Made by a program: the position numbers and the translations under genes. From positions 62,001-126,000 of the forward strand of contig CADCXC010000001.1 of the NCBI GenBank assembly GCA_902806595.1: DNA of 64,000 nucleotides, written 5' to 3'. This DNA is from Pyrenopolyporus hunteri. Lineage: Eukaryota; Ascomycota; Sordariomycetes; Xylariales; Hypoxylaceae. The notes below the pieces were generated by a model. It did not search any database. It saw nothing but the letters and a program-made list of their open reading frames with translations, and had not been told where the DNA came from. Below are positions 34,732 to 46,434 of the stretch, piece after piece. Each line of letters starts with the position of its first letter. The stretch's first letter is position 1.

Positions 34732-35786
34732 TGTGCCGGGTATGTAGGACTCGCGACGAGTTATAAGCGCCAAGCGCAGCTGACGTCGAAGGGTACGATT
34801 CGGTTCATTTTCGACGAATGGTCCGATCTCAACGTATTTCGGCTCTGCTATCCGCTCCGAGCCAAACTTCAGCTGTTGAGATTAAAGACCCAATAGCTAC
34901 ACCGTCAACTTGGCTGGATAGCTACCTACCTAGGTAATCAGCGCCTAACCTCCTGGGCTCAGGAGAACCCAACCGCACCAAAGTGACACCTGTCTGCTTG
35001 CGTACCAAGACACCTATTATGTGCCGTACTTTGGTCCCCTTGCGCAGGGGTGTTCTTCGGACTCGTCAGCCTCATCCACGCTGCTAGGCTCGAGCTCCTT
35101 GGCCCCCAAACTAAGGAACGCTTCTGGGCGCTTCCGCGAAGGCGCACGTCCGCGCTGGATACATACCTAAGTAGGCTTCTACGCACCATGTAATGAGCGG
35201 TTTGTCCTATTTACCCCCGGAAATCATGTCCGCACATGTAGCCATGTATCCTACCTAGACCATTTGTATGGCCCCCTTTTCCAGGTATATTATCCACCTC
35301 TCGACTGTGAGAATATGACGTCTAAACGGGAGCTAGCCAAAGCATGTAGCAACTCAAGTAAACCGAGTGCTTCGGGATTGACAGCGTATAATCTGCCTAT
35401 TCTTAAGTACCAATTTGGCCGATTTGGCTAACTTGTATGTACATAATGACGAATCACTTGGACAGGATTCTCGCTGGGACGCTAGAACGAAGGTGTATGA
35501 TAAAGGAGGTAGAAGTAAGATACTTCTGGACCTTTCGGAGCTAATGACATTAGGACGGGTTTATCTCTGTCGTCATTGGTACTGGACCACACTTATGTAG
35601 CCATTTGCATTACATTCTAGGTTTGCATTACCTACCTACCTATGTATATACCTACCTAGATAGGTACACTTGCGAAGACACAGCTGTGAAGGTCAACGAA
35701 GAGTAGAATTTGGGCTCTGGAATAGGTACCTACTTATTCTATGCCTGTCGCCTATCACCTACCTGAATTATTCCATGTAAACTTAC

Positions 35787-35922
35787 TACATGTATATACC
35801 TACATGTATATACCTACATGTATATACCTACATGTATATACCTACATGTATATACCTACATGTATATACCTACATGTATATACCCACATGTATATACCTA
35901 CATGTATATACCTACATGTATG
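35787..35922. repeat. 14-bp minisatellite, nine full copies
   Basis: Nine tandem units of TACATGTATATACC from 35787 to 35912, one with a T-to-C change at 35885, then a partial unit that merges into ATGCATGCATGTATG. Each unit carries the palindrome ACATGT. Because 14 is not a multiple of three, the overlapping open frames show a 14-residue periodic peptide that is not a gene. Confidence 0.95.
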
Positions 35923-36778
35923 CATGCATGTATGGGTGGATGGATATAGAAGAGATCGTCGGCGAGGCACAAAGGTGTAGCGTATACATGTACATATAGA
36001 TGCTGGTGGATACATGTAATTATTACATGTATGTACACCAATATGGTTCGTCGTAAGTACCCCGACCTCACATACCCGGGAGCCTTTCGTGGGAGTAGGT
36101 ACCTACCTAGGTATTGGGTAGGCACCGCAGGTATACAAACATACATGTGGCCCTACGAAGTACATTTATCTGTCCACCAACCACCCCCAATCCCAATCCC
36201 TCCTTCTACGCGCCCAAAGATCGGAACAGCCGTCCATTGGTACCTACCTAGTCTTCGATTCAGAATGGTGGAAAGTCTCTCCAAATCCTCGTGCTCCTAC
36301 TAGGTGCCAATTTCCCCTTTCAGCTATAAACTTTCGGGCAGGTGGTATCTGTCATATCCCTCTTCTCCCACACTACTGCGTGCCTGGGTACCTAGTTCGC
36401 TACTTCCATAAGCTTTCACGACTTGGTGTAAACCAAAGAGGTTGCTTCTTTATCCCGCGATTTTTGTTACCCACCTTCAACCCCTGGCACTTTCCCCCCC
36501 GTAGGACTTGTGGGGTTGAGCACCAGCAGCTGATTTCGGTACGGGTACGTACAATACATTACAACGGGTACCAATCAATACCATTACCATTACAATCTTG
36601 ACTTGACTTTTTTCGACCAAGAGAAGGGGAGAAAGAGGAAAGGAAGAGGAAAAAAGAGAGTTCCAATTCAATGTAAGCTGCGCGTGGATTTCGCTGTCGG
36701 ATGTCTTCTAGAACCTTAATTTCCCCTCCGCGTCGAAACCTTTCAGCTGCCCCCGTCGCCGTTATCTGCCGTGTAGCG

Positions 36779-36822
36779 ATTTCGATTTCGATTTCGACTT
36801 CGACTTCGACTTCGACTTCGAT
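36779..36822. repeat. TTCGAY hexanucleotide repeat
   Basis: About seven units of TTCGAT/TTCGAC in the probable promoter of the arrestin-like gene. Confidence 0.8.
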
Positions 36823-37469
36823 ATCCCAATAATATCAATATCCATACCTATTCTCAGCCTACGGACCTTCAAAACCCAACCCGCCTACTTCAACGTCCGG
36901 AATTTTAGTACGACAAACCTCTGAAAGGGACCTTCTTTTACTACTACTAGCAATTTGCTTTTTTCTTATTTTTTTCTTTTTCTTTTTCTTGTTTTGATTC
37001 CCCTTTCGCTTTTCATTCGCCCGCCGACCCTTCGTCGAATCGGGTGGGCTGTGACCCTACCGCCAGTCAACCACCTCCCAGGCCGACTTCTCGTTCCTAT
37101 CTCAGCCACCCGTCTCCATCAGCAACCAAGAAATCTACCGCTTCCCATATTTACCAATTGCTGCGTCCCGCCCTTTGCGACCCTCCACTCTCAATTCCCT
37201 CGACAATAAGCACTGCTAAGCGACGAACATCCCAGTCGACGGTAACTCTGGTCGCGAATTACGACGACACTCGATTTCCTGACGACATTCCTGCGACGAC
37301 TCGGATCTGACATGTACTGGAACCCCCATACTGTATCCCGGACTGTGCAGAGATCGCATTTCGCAAGAGGGCGTCGTCGGGTCGAAGCCGTCGGTGAGGA
37401 GTAGATGCGCCCGGCTGAAGTTGAACATTTGCCTCTCCCACCACTAGCCGGGCACGGCGCGCGAGGATT

Positions 37470-38912
37470 ATGGCAGAACGAGTGCAAGCTTCCGTCCGGG
37501 TCTCAGGCCCGCCAAATAGTAATTTCCTGGTCGGCTATCCTGGTATCTCGGCTACGTTGGTGAGTTTGCGCTTTTCGTCTCATTGTACTGTCTGCCTGCT
37601 TCCACCTCTTCGACCCAACATGCACGGTATCCAATGAAACACTCGACCTCGAGGGCCACTCCGAAATTTCTACGCCGCTACAGGGACTCGGCTGACGTAT
37701 TTGTATAGCCGCGCATCGAGGGCAAAGTCGAGATTAGGCCGGCGTCGGGGTGGTCCGCACCCGTAGCCATCTCCTTAGTGCGAATATGCCTGCAGAGGAG
37801 AGAGACGATCCATCCAGCCGCCGAAAACGTAGCGAAGCGCCACCTCGGGACGCCCCGTCGCGATACTACCGACGTCGTCGGAAAGGAGCTCCTGTTATAC
37901 CGATGCGCCACTGGCAGGGAAGCGGAGCACGTCATGGCGATGGACCTGCCATTCGTTCTGTTCATCCCGTTCGGGCGAGGCGGGGAGGAGACGAATAGAA
38001 GGATCCCGCCGGCTTCGCTACAACTCCCAAGTAGGACCGCGGAAACGTATTACGAACTAGTAGTGACCGTACAGCAGGGGCAGAGCGTGCAGACGAAACA
38101 CGCATTCCCCATCCCCTTGCAACGCTACGATACTTTGTCGACCTTTGGCATGTACAATAGGCCCGAGCATAAAGTCGTGACCTCCGATAACATAGTGACG
38201 CTCGGCATTTCGCTACCGAGATGGAGCTACGGACCTATGGACCCGATTACCGTATATATCAAGCTAGCGCCGAATAAGGACTGGCCGAGCAAAGCGAGGA
38301 AGGTCACCATACAGAAGATCACGCTCGCGATCGAGGAAGAGATCACGTACAACCCCGAAGGAGACGAACCGACTAAGAAAGTAAACAGGTTACAAAAACA
38401 CACGCAGAATATAGGCGCCAAGTTACCCGAAGAAGGCTTTGTTACTAACATGGGTATTATCTTTCCTCACAAAGACTTGAGAGACGCGAATGGGATCATC
38501 CGAAGGGGGCAGCCCGCGTTTCCGAATTACGAGGTAACGTCGTTCACAACAACGTCCACGCTCTACAAGATCGAGTTCTTCCTCACCGTCAAGGTATGCG
38601 AACCCGGATGCGGAGTGTGGCGGGCGTGGAAGCGTTTGTTCGTAAGATAATGCTAACATCCTATCGCAGGCGCAGTTAGCGTCAGCGCGCGACATTACTC
38701 TTCGGCAACCTATCGTCATATGCCCTCTCGACCATCAAGCTTGTAAAGAAGAAATGGACGCTATCGAACAGGCAGCGAAAGATGCTTCTTCCGTCGACCA
38801 GAACAATCCGATGCTACCCGCGAGAACTATTGTCTTAGCCGACGACCCCAACGCTCTAACATCTCTAGGGTTGTGCTTAGTGGGAGGACAGAAGAAGCTG
38901 CTGATCGAATGA
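37470..38912 (+). CDS. Arrestin-like protein
   Basis: Three exons, 37470-37559, 37709-38593 and 38670-38912 (introns 149 and 76 bp), all phase 0, giving 405 aa. The fold signature is an arrestin N domain (PNSNFLVGYPGISATL, PRIEGKVEIRPAS) followed by an arrestin C-type domain (VTIQKITLAIEEEITYNPEG and TLYKIEFFLTVKAQLASARDITLRQPIVICP). Fungal alpha-arrestins link Rsp5-type ubiquitin ligases to membrane cargo, or act in pH and stress signalling. I see no PPxY motif here, so a direct ligase adaptor role is not supported. The subfamily is uncertain. The last exon ends in a short tail after the beta-sandwich. Confidence 0.82.
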
Positions 38913-40358
38913 GAGATGTCATGCGAGTCGAACGAGGGCGGAAGCACCTTGCTTCATTACCGCGTGGTGCTATAACCTAGCATATCGACAATCACATGAT
39001 TCTGCGAGCTCCGGTACGCCGGTCCCATCTCAAGAGATTTGGTATTCGAAGATACACACATGGCCTAAGGACTCTAATGTCTTCGAAAGATCACGAATTT
39101 CTACCTCTACACTGACCTAGATCGGTACGGGGAGAGGACTGGCGCGCTACTATCATATGAGCGTACTGCGCTTACGTGCAACATAACGGGGTTCATTGCT
39201 TACCCACGCTGCATCTATTCTAAAAGGAGCGGGCGTTAACGAGGCTGTCCCGGCTACCCTTGACTTTCGAGTTGGTTACCAACGCGAAAGCTACCATGGA
39301 TCCCCCTAGGCGGCTTATGCGGACATATAATTAATGCGTAAGCATGATTTCTTTTTCTAATCATACTCGCTGGGGGATTATTAAGGGCGGGGAGCGAAAA
39401 CGGAGTTGGAGTTCGGGGGATGCGTCATTCGGTGGTGAGAGCTTTACGTTTAACAAGCACGAGCACCCTCGAGTCGGACTTTACGGCGTTACGGACGTGG
39501 AACATTCCTAAGAAGGTGGTATAAGATGGGGGAATAGGATACCAGCATATCTAATTTAGGGCGTTCACGGAGGATATATTCCCAAGATCGCCTCAGCATC
39601 TCTCTCTTCCTGCTTGTAACAACGGGTATGGGGGACATAAGATTTATTATGCGGCGTCCGCTGATAGGAGGATCCGAATCCCGGTCGGGCGTAAAGAGAC
39701 ACGCCGCCGAGCACGGTTCACATTACCGACAAGTTATCGATTCAGGGGACGTCTACGAACGACGGAAGTTGAACTCTAGGATTGCGTCCACACGTATATA
39801 TGCCTACCCGCCTGGTACGATGATACGAATTTGGTCCGGTTAGGAACGTATTGGGAAGTGAGGCAGGGGGCATTCTAATAGGAGAAATCCTTGGACTATA
39901 TCATTGGCGATTCCCATTCATTGCGCGGGCGGCTTGACGTTTTATAGGGGCTGCTTGATAAACACAGCATATAGCTCCTAGCTCACGTTAGATCAATCTA
40001 AGATGACGTTGATACTATCCGCCTGGTATATAGGTAAGGGCTTGCTGTTCTGGGAAGTAAATTGTCGTTCATCATGATAAAGGAGGTAAATAGGCAGTCC
40101 GTTATCTCCATGTAATCCGGTATATGAATACATATTGTTAAATCGGCGACATTTACACACCTGTTAGACGCCCTTACCCCGCTGAAACTGAGAGAATCGA
40201 AGTGTCAAAATGACATGTGTACCTAGGTAGGCAGCAACATAAACCTGTAATGGTTGACTACACGTCATCACAGCCAGTTGGTAGTTGGTAGGTTTAAATG
40301 AAAGGTAAAAAGAAAGTATGGGTGATGATTATGTCAACTGAGAAAAAGATAAATTGTA
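38913..40358. other. Intergenic, 1.4 kb
   Basis: Between the arrestin-like gene and tRNA-Leu. No supported feature. Confidence 0.4.
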
Positions 40359-40461
40359 TGAGAGCTGCAGGATTCGAACCTGCGCGGTTTCCCATCGCGG
40401 GTTACAAGGTGTTCTTTTGGAAGACCTAAACACGACGCCTTAACCACTCGGCCAAACTCCC
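40359..40461 (-). tRNA. tRNA-Leu, anticodon UAG, with 24-bp intron
   Basis: The minus strand folds as a complete class II tRNA. The acceptor stem is GGGAGTT/AGCTCTC with discriminator A at 40359. The D arm is GCC...GGC, the anticodon stem TCGTG/CGCGA, and the anticodon loop TTTAGGC with UAG at positions 34-36. A short variable arm and a perfect T arm (GCAGG-TTCGAAT-CCTGC) follow. A 24-base intron (40401-40424) lies one base 3' of the anticodon, the standard place for nuclear tRNA introns. The same tRNA also carries an intron in yeast. The mature length is 79 nt including the discriminator. It would read CUA and other CUN codons. Confidence 0.96.
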
Positions 40462-40976
40462 ATTTGTTGTTGAAAGGATACTGCCTAGCTTAGTATATGT
40501 AGTGCACCCAAGAGTGAAAACTTTTCTTGTGGTGGGAAGACCGAGGGTCGTCCTCATTGGGCGCCTTCTTTGGGAGCCCAGGCTAACTTGGGCTAGTGCA
40601 ATGTTAAGTGCGTGTACTATGTACCTAAGTCCACGCCACGCTTTTATCTCAAAGTAACTAGGTACGTACCTATTTTGTAGAATTTCCACATTTGATTCTT
40701 CACGGGTTTACTTCATATTGGACGGGAAGAATAATATCAGATGAACTGCTCTTAGTCCCTAAGAACAGTCTTGGACTTATCCAGATAGAGCCTTTGTTTG
40801 CAGTTAACCTTGGACTCGAGGAACCACCCTAAGGCCAACCGAGAAATATCCCGACCTCGATATGTGTTAGTCTTTGGTAGTCGCGCCATCGCCCATATTT
40901 TTCAAGACTATCAGGATCTGAGCCATTCATCTCTTCCCCGAAACTCCCAAGGATACCTACCTACCTAGGTACAACA
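40462..40976. other. Intergenic, tRNA-Leu to SEN54
   Basis: 515 bp between divergent units: tRNA-Leu upstream sequence and the SEN54 promoter. It ends in a CTACCTACCTAGGTAC palindrome about ten bases before the SEN54 ATG. Nothing else is seen. Confidence 0.45.
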
Positions 40977-42461
40977 ATGGCCTTCGACGACGAGGATCCC
41001 ACTCCCCTGCCGGCTCCCGCGCCCACGACCGGGGTCCACCAGGGCGGGGCCGGCGCGGAAGATGCGCCGTCGCTGGAGGACGCGCTCGCGGACGAGACGC
41101 AGGACTTCCGGCTGTTCGCCTCGCTCTTCGACAAGAAGCAGGCGGGGGGCAAGACGCTGCGGCGCGGCGAGAAGGACTTCGAGTCGCACGGCACGCGCGC
41201 CCAGCAGTCCGCCCTGGACTCCAGCCGCGCCGCCATGCACGACGTCCTCAGCTACACCCGCTCCCACAAGCCCCGCGACCACGTCCGCGCCTGGTACTTC
41301 CCGGACAAGTGGGCGGGCGCGCCGGCGGGCGAGGAGCGCGAGGGCGACAAGGGCGCCGGCCTGTTCGCCAGGGAGCGCGTCGTCGTCGTCGAGAACGAGA
41401 TTAGGGGTCCCCTCGGCCAGAACACAGGCCGCGTCGTCACGGGTCTCGAGGCGTATAGGCAGACCCCCGGGTGGCTGAAGACGTGGCTGTTGCCGGAGGA
41501 GGCGCTGTATCTGGTCGAACGCGGTTCTTTGGATTTATGGTGGCCGGCGCGGGGGATCGAGGATATATTCCCCGTGAAGCAGGAGGTTGAGAGCGAAGCC
41601 GATGAGGGAGCTACGAGACAGTTCGAGGACTACGAACTGGGTGTTCCGCTTAGTCTACAGGCGGCTTACGCGCTGCTCATCGGCCAGGACGGCGAACGGG
41701 GCAAGGTTAGTCTTGAGAAGTACCAGGTCTACGCCAATCTTCGGAGAACAGGATATAAAATCATGCGAGCGACTTCACTGCCCCTTCCATCCCCTCCCTC
41801 GGCGAAACCACCGTCCTGGGCACTATGGGAGTGGCTCGTCTCCCTCTTCCGCATCGAATCCCGCAGCACTAACCCACCGCCCTACGGCCCCCTCGTCAAG
41901 CCGGGCCTTTACCGGTCCTACAACCATATCTTCGCACAGCTCGCCCTCCTCCCCCGGCACACACCCACCCCCTATCCCCAGGCCTCCACGCCGCAACCCC
42001 AGGACCCCTTCCGAGTCCACTTCCACGTCTGGAAGAGCAGCACCGCGTTCTCCAAGACCAAGCCCCCGGCGCCCGACTTCCGCATCGCGGTCGCCGACGC
42101 GCGCGCCTCCGCCGTGCCGACGCTCGACCAGCTCACCGCGCTCCTGGAGCGGTGCACGCCGTGGGACCCCCCCGAGTCCGGGACGAAAGACGGGAAGCCG
42201 GGGGCGGGGGCAGGGGCAGGGGTGGGCCACGTGTACCGCCGCCTCAAGCACGCGTGGCGCAACGCGGTGGTCGCGGTCGTGGACGGCGGGCTGATCAGCT
42301 ACGTCCGGTTCGGCGAGATGGCGTTCGGCGAGGAGAAGCTGTACGAGAAGGTCGGGGGCGGGAGGGGCGCGAAGGGCAAGAGGGGCGGGAGGAATGGCGC
42401 TGGGAGAGGTGGGAGAGGTGGTGCGGCGGGGAGGGGGAGGGGGAATGGGAGAGGGGGATAA
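40977..42461 (+). CDS. SEN54: tRNA-splicing endonuclease subunit Sen54
   Basis: A single exon of 494 aa. The N-terminal Sen54 domain is plain: DETQDFRLFASLFDKKQ, LRRGEKDFESHGTRAQQSAL, DVLSYTRSH, VRAWYFPDKW, then ARERVVVVENEIRGPLGQ and the ALYLVERGSLDLWW block. The central part has the PLSLQAAYALLIG.......SLEKYQVYANLRRTGYKIMR signature. The C-terminal nuclease-like fold carries FRVHFHVWK, FRIAVADARA and VAVVDGGLISYVRFGE. The tail is a Gly/Arg-rich run (about residues 466-494) that may bind RNA. Sen54 is a structural subunit of the Sen2-Sen15-Sen34-Sen54 complex that cuts introns from pre-tRNA. A GC-rich alternative frame is a shadow. Confidence 0.95.
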   Translation: MAFDDEDPTPLPAPAPTTGVHQGGAGAEDAPSLEDALADETQDFRLFASLFDKKQAGGKTLRRGEKDFESHGTRAQQSALDSSRAAMHDVLSYTRSHKPRDHVRAWYFPDKWAGAPAGEEREGDKGAGLFARERVVVVENEIRGPLGQNTGRVVTGLEAYRQTPGWLKTWLLPEEALYLVERGSLDLWWPARGIEDIFPVKQEVESEADEGATRQFEDYELGVPLSLQAAYALLIGQDGERGKVSLEKYQVYANLRRTGYKIMRATSLPLPSPPSAKPPSWALWEWLVSLFRIESRSTNPPPYGPLVKPGLYRSYNHIFAQLALLPRHTPTPYPQASTPQPQDPFRVHFHVWKSSTAFSKTKPPAPDFRIAVADARASAVPTLDQLTALLERCTPWDPPESGTKDGKPGAGAGAGVGHVYRRLKHAWRNAVVAVVDGGLISYVRFGEMAFGEEKLYEKVGGGRGAKGKRGGRNGAGRGGRGGAAGRGRGNGRGG

Positions 42462-45400
42462 GGAAGAGGCTGTTTTGAGGTTATATCTACGAGTAGATAC
42501 CCGCCAGGTACGCTGAGTGTGGATGTTTGATGGGCCTGTTAACCCCTACGACAACGCGGAGGACTATCTACGATTCTGGGCGTTAGGGTATCGTCGTCCC
42601 ACTTATCGGTTCAATTAGATATGAAGACAGCAGTTCACGAGTCCAAGGCTCACTCAATGGTAGTCTGAAAACCCAAAACTTGTTTTCAACGTCGATGCTT
42701 ATAGCATTCTACAATATCTACTCTGGGGCATGGTTGGGGAGTTGTGGAATACGCTAGTAATGTGTCTACGGTTGCTACATACACCTTATGCATTACCTTT
42801 ACATCTGGGGACACGTCATTCCAGCTTATTACGATTGAGTCTTCTCTTTGTTCCCAATGACTAATCGGATAGGTTAGTTGATGATAAAGATGGCTCGGTA
42901 ATCATAATGCCTTCCGTTGGAGATGTGTTTGATAATAAACCGGGGCATCATTTACGTTAAAATGGGTCAACTAACATACACATGTTACCATCGTCAGATA
43001 TCGCGCGAATTTCACCTCACACAATCTGGCGTTCGGGACCGATCTGAGTTATGGTGCTCCAGAAGGTTATCTCTTTCCGGTATCATACTCGTAAACCTAA
43101 GTGACGCAATATGATCCGTACATGGTTTATGAGGTAGTAGTGCTACTCGAGCAGATAAGATTTTTATAATTGAAAATACTTTACCTGCCCGAAATGAATT
43201 CGAGGCCTTGGCGATTCCCACAGTGGAGGAAATGCGGTGCGAGGAGTCCGAGGGAGAGGTAAAGAAAAAAAGAAGTTAGCTCTCGAAGGCCTTTTTCGCT
43301 TCTAACGGCACTGTAGCACGGCTTGCGTACGTATTACCAACACATATATCAATTAGGGCCACATGATGCGAAACTGGTCCATTCCTAACATACGAAGACA
43401 GGCCGAATAGCCAGACTGTTGCGAGATTGTGGGTTAGGTAGCCTATTGTATTACGTTGGTGTCGGTAGGCATGTACCTATCCTGTCTTAACTGTTGGAAC
43501 ACGAGAAGGCGAAAGTTGTACAAGAAAGTCCTTGTGCTACGATAACGACCGTAGAATCAAGTTTGGATGGGGTTTTATGTATTTCTTCTGTTTTTCTATT
43601 TGTTGTTTCTATTTATTTTATCTTGTATCTTTTCTATTTAGTGTCTAGTATTTAGCCTCTGTAACGAGACTGATCCGGCTAGTCAACTCCCCGCGCTCGT
43701 CATCGACATTCTTCACCACAAGTCGTAAGAGCAAATAAGATAAAATGCACGTGACGCAACCGCCATATAAGAGTTAGGGGTTTCTATAGGATTATCACAT
43801 GGTCCTGGAGGGAATGGAACTCGGGATAAGCTACATGACAAGTCAGAGGTATGAGTAAGGTAGGAGGTACTAAATTGTACAATATAATACATAACATACA
43901 CATATGGCGGTATGTATGTACCCAGACACAAACTTCGGGCTTACGAGTTCAACCGGACCTTGCAGGGGTGTTGGTAAAGAGAAAATCTTGGCCCTTGCTT
44001 CTATCGAATTCTCTTTCTCCGTACCAATCGTACCAATCGTGCTAATTCCCATACTAATACACGTAGGTTCTACTATTGCAACTTGTCTCATACACAAGAG
44101 ATGAGTTTACGTCAACGGCCCAACCATAATCGCAGCTAAAGCCTAGGTGCTTCATCTGTGTTTCTGATGCGTTGTTCTTAACCTTGAGCTGTCGGCGCGA
44201 AACTCGAAAGAGTCCGACGAGCGTAAAACGTAAACCTCGAACATGGCTCTTCGTGGTACGGAAGGGCTTTTTAGGCAGTTTGGGAGGGGTATTGAGTTTT
44301 ATTATTACCTGCTGGCGGCACCTTGTGTCGCCCCCCCTTCCCCTTTTTTCGGTCTGACCGATAAGGGAGTCAATCTCCCCTTAAACCCACCTCTCGAATC
44401 GATAACGGAGAGGGAGAAGACGGAGAAGAAATCGATTGAATCATTTGACATGGCACTCGAGTCGAATCAACCGGCCCGCGTTGCACGGGGGCACGTAATG
44501 TTTTATCAGCAGGCGGACTCTGTGATGACATGATGGCGTAAGATTCTTGTATCATCATGTCCTATCAGGGACGCCGATTACTGAGACGAGGGATAGATAG
44601 AGTCTAGTCTGCTAGTTTAGAACGTGTAGCATTCATACCTTTACCTACGTTTGCTGTGTCCACGTTGCATTCTTCCTGGCCTCCGCGCCTATTGCCAGTT
44701 ATTACCAGTATCATGCGCCGACTTCTTCAAACTTTTCTCCTCCGCGACAGAGCCCCCCCACCGCTGCTCAACTTGAGACTAAGAAATCACACACCTATGT
44801 ATGCGTAGCCCGGCGATCGAGGCCCGTTAATTCGCAGCGACATGGGGTCGATTGCATACGACTTGCTTGCTATATTAATCAATGTTAATGGTTTCGGCTG
44901 GGGCTAAATGGACGTTAATGCTATTATAAATTGGCTAGAATCGTCTACTGTTGTTTGGGGTTGGTTGGAGCTGACTCATGGACGTCTCCTATTCGCGCGT
45001 TGTATCTGGGCATGGCGGGAGGACAAGCGCGGCCTCGCATACTTAGTCTATTCTTGTTTCCAGCGGTCGGTGACGTCGCATAGGTAGGTAGGTAGGTAGT
45101 CATGGATTTGATTGCTTACTTACGTATACGTACACCTACATTAGCTATATATATGCTATTTATGTTATATAATAGGACGAGGCAGCGCGATTCCGAGAGT
45201 AGGTCGCTATGCAGATTAGGTGTTCCTCCTGCCTCTCATAGGACTCGATCGAGACATTCAGCTATTGGGGGCAACGCTCGGATACGTAATAGATGGGCAA
45301 TCGTTTCACATTCAATGTTCGGCAATAGTAGAAAAAAAAAATAAAAAGGCTCATTAATAAGGACCCCTGCGCTATGGCGCGCATGCAACTCGAAAGTGCT

Positions 45401-46411
45401 CATATCACAACCCAAACCAACGTCTCTCTTTCTATATAATACAGAACGTTTTACCAGATTCGTTCCCGTGGAGAGATAAAAAAAAAAAAAATCACGCTAT
45501 GAGCAAGAATAAGATCCTTGTCGCCCAACTCTTCTTAACTACCGATTGAAGAGGGAAAAGGTAAGGCTTCGGGTCATTGGGCGCATGGTGGTGTTAGTTA
45601 TCGCGAAACCCCGGCCTAATACTCAATTCTTACCCGATTCTATCCTTGCCATTTGTCCGCTCTCGCCTGAAGAGCTACCTATATAGCTAACATACATAGG
45701 GAACCGAAGGGGGTAGGTATCTGGGAGGGAGACCTGGCGGGTTCGTTCTAATTCATTATTATCATTATTTTTTTTTTTTTCATTCCTCCTTTGCTTACTC
45801 CTTCGTTTGCGCTGAATATCCATGGGTTAGCGGGTAAGGTAGGATCAAGTAGGATTGATAATTCTACTCAAGAGCTGGAGAGTACATCGTTACACAATGC
45901 AAAGCGACTCCAAACCAACCATCCAACCACACAGCTCATACAACCAGCCAGCCACACGCTCTTTAATCTAATCTACCCTTCCTAGGTATAGGGTGAGAAG
46001 AGAAACCTAATCAGGAATCAGGCCTAACCCAGACCTGACGAGATCGAGGACGGGAAGTGCCTAAGGTAAAAAGAGGGAATAGGGAATAAGCTAGGTTGCA
46101 GTCTAGATAGGCGGTGCATCTAGGCGTAGCATTATGTAAATGCCCAGGTCGCACAGCCTGAGTAATAAGCGGTCGTGTATAGTGAGTGGTTAATAATACC
46201 AATGCCAATGGCAGGGAAGGGGGGTGAAATATAATAATAAGAATAATGTCAGCAGCTCGTATATTCCTATTTTTTTCGGTCCTGTGGCGTTGCAGTTAGG
46301 TACTATGGGGAGGATGTTAGCCAGCCCTTAAGCAACATATATTATGTAGGTCTATCGACCTCCCACATAATCAGTATACTACCTAACTAACCCACATCTA
46401 CCTGATAAAGT

Positions 46412-46434
46412 GTAGGTAGGTAGGTAGGTAGGTA
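46412..46434. repeat. (GTAG)n microsatellite
   Basis: Five to six GTAG units, one of several related tracts in this window. It is non-coding. Confidence 0.7.

Larger units (their letters stand above)
33913..37469. other. Long divergent intergenic region, repeat-rich
   Basis: 3.6 kb. It contains a (CA)n tract (34653-34731), TACCTAGGTA-type palindromes (34922-34935, 35628-35665, 36096-36115, 36241-36252), a 14-bp minisatellite (35787-35922), a TTCGAY hexamer array (36779-36822) and a CT-rich leader before the arrestin gene. The open frames over the repeats are artefacts of repetition. No gene is supported. Confidence 0.5.

Noticed and set aside
35741..35999. Periodic peptide frames over the minisatellite
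   Set aside because: The 14-residue periodicity comes directly from the 14-bp DNA repeat; there is no start context or domain.
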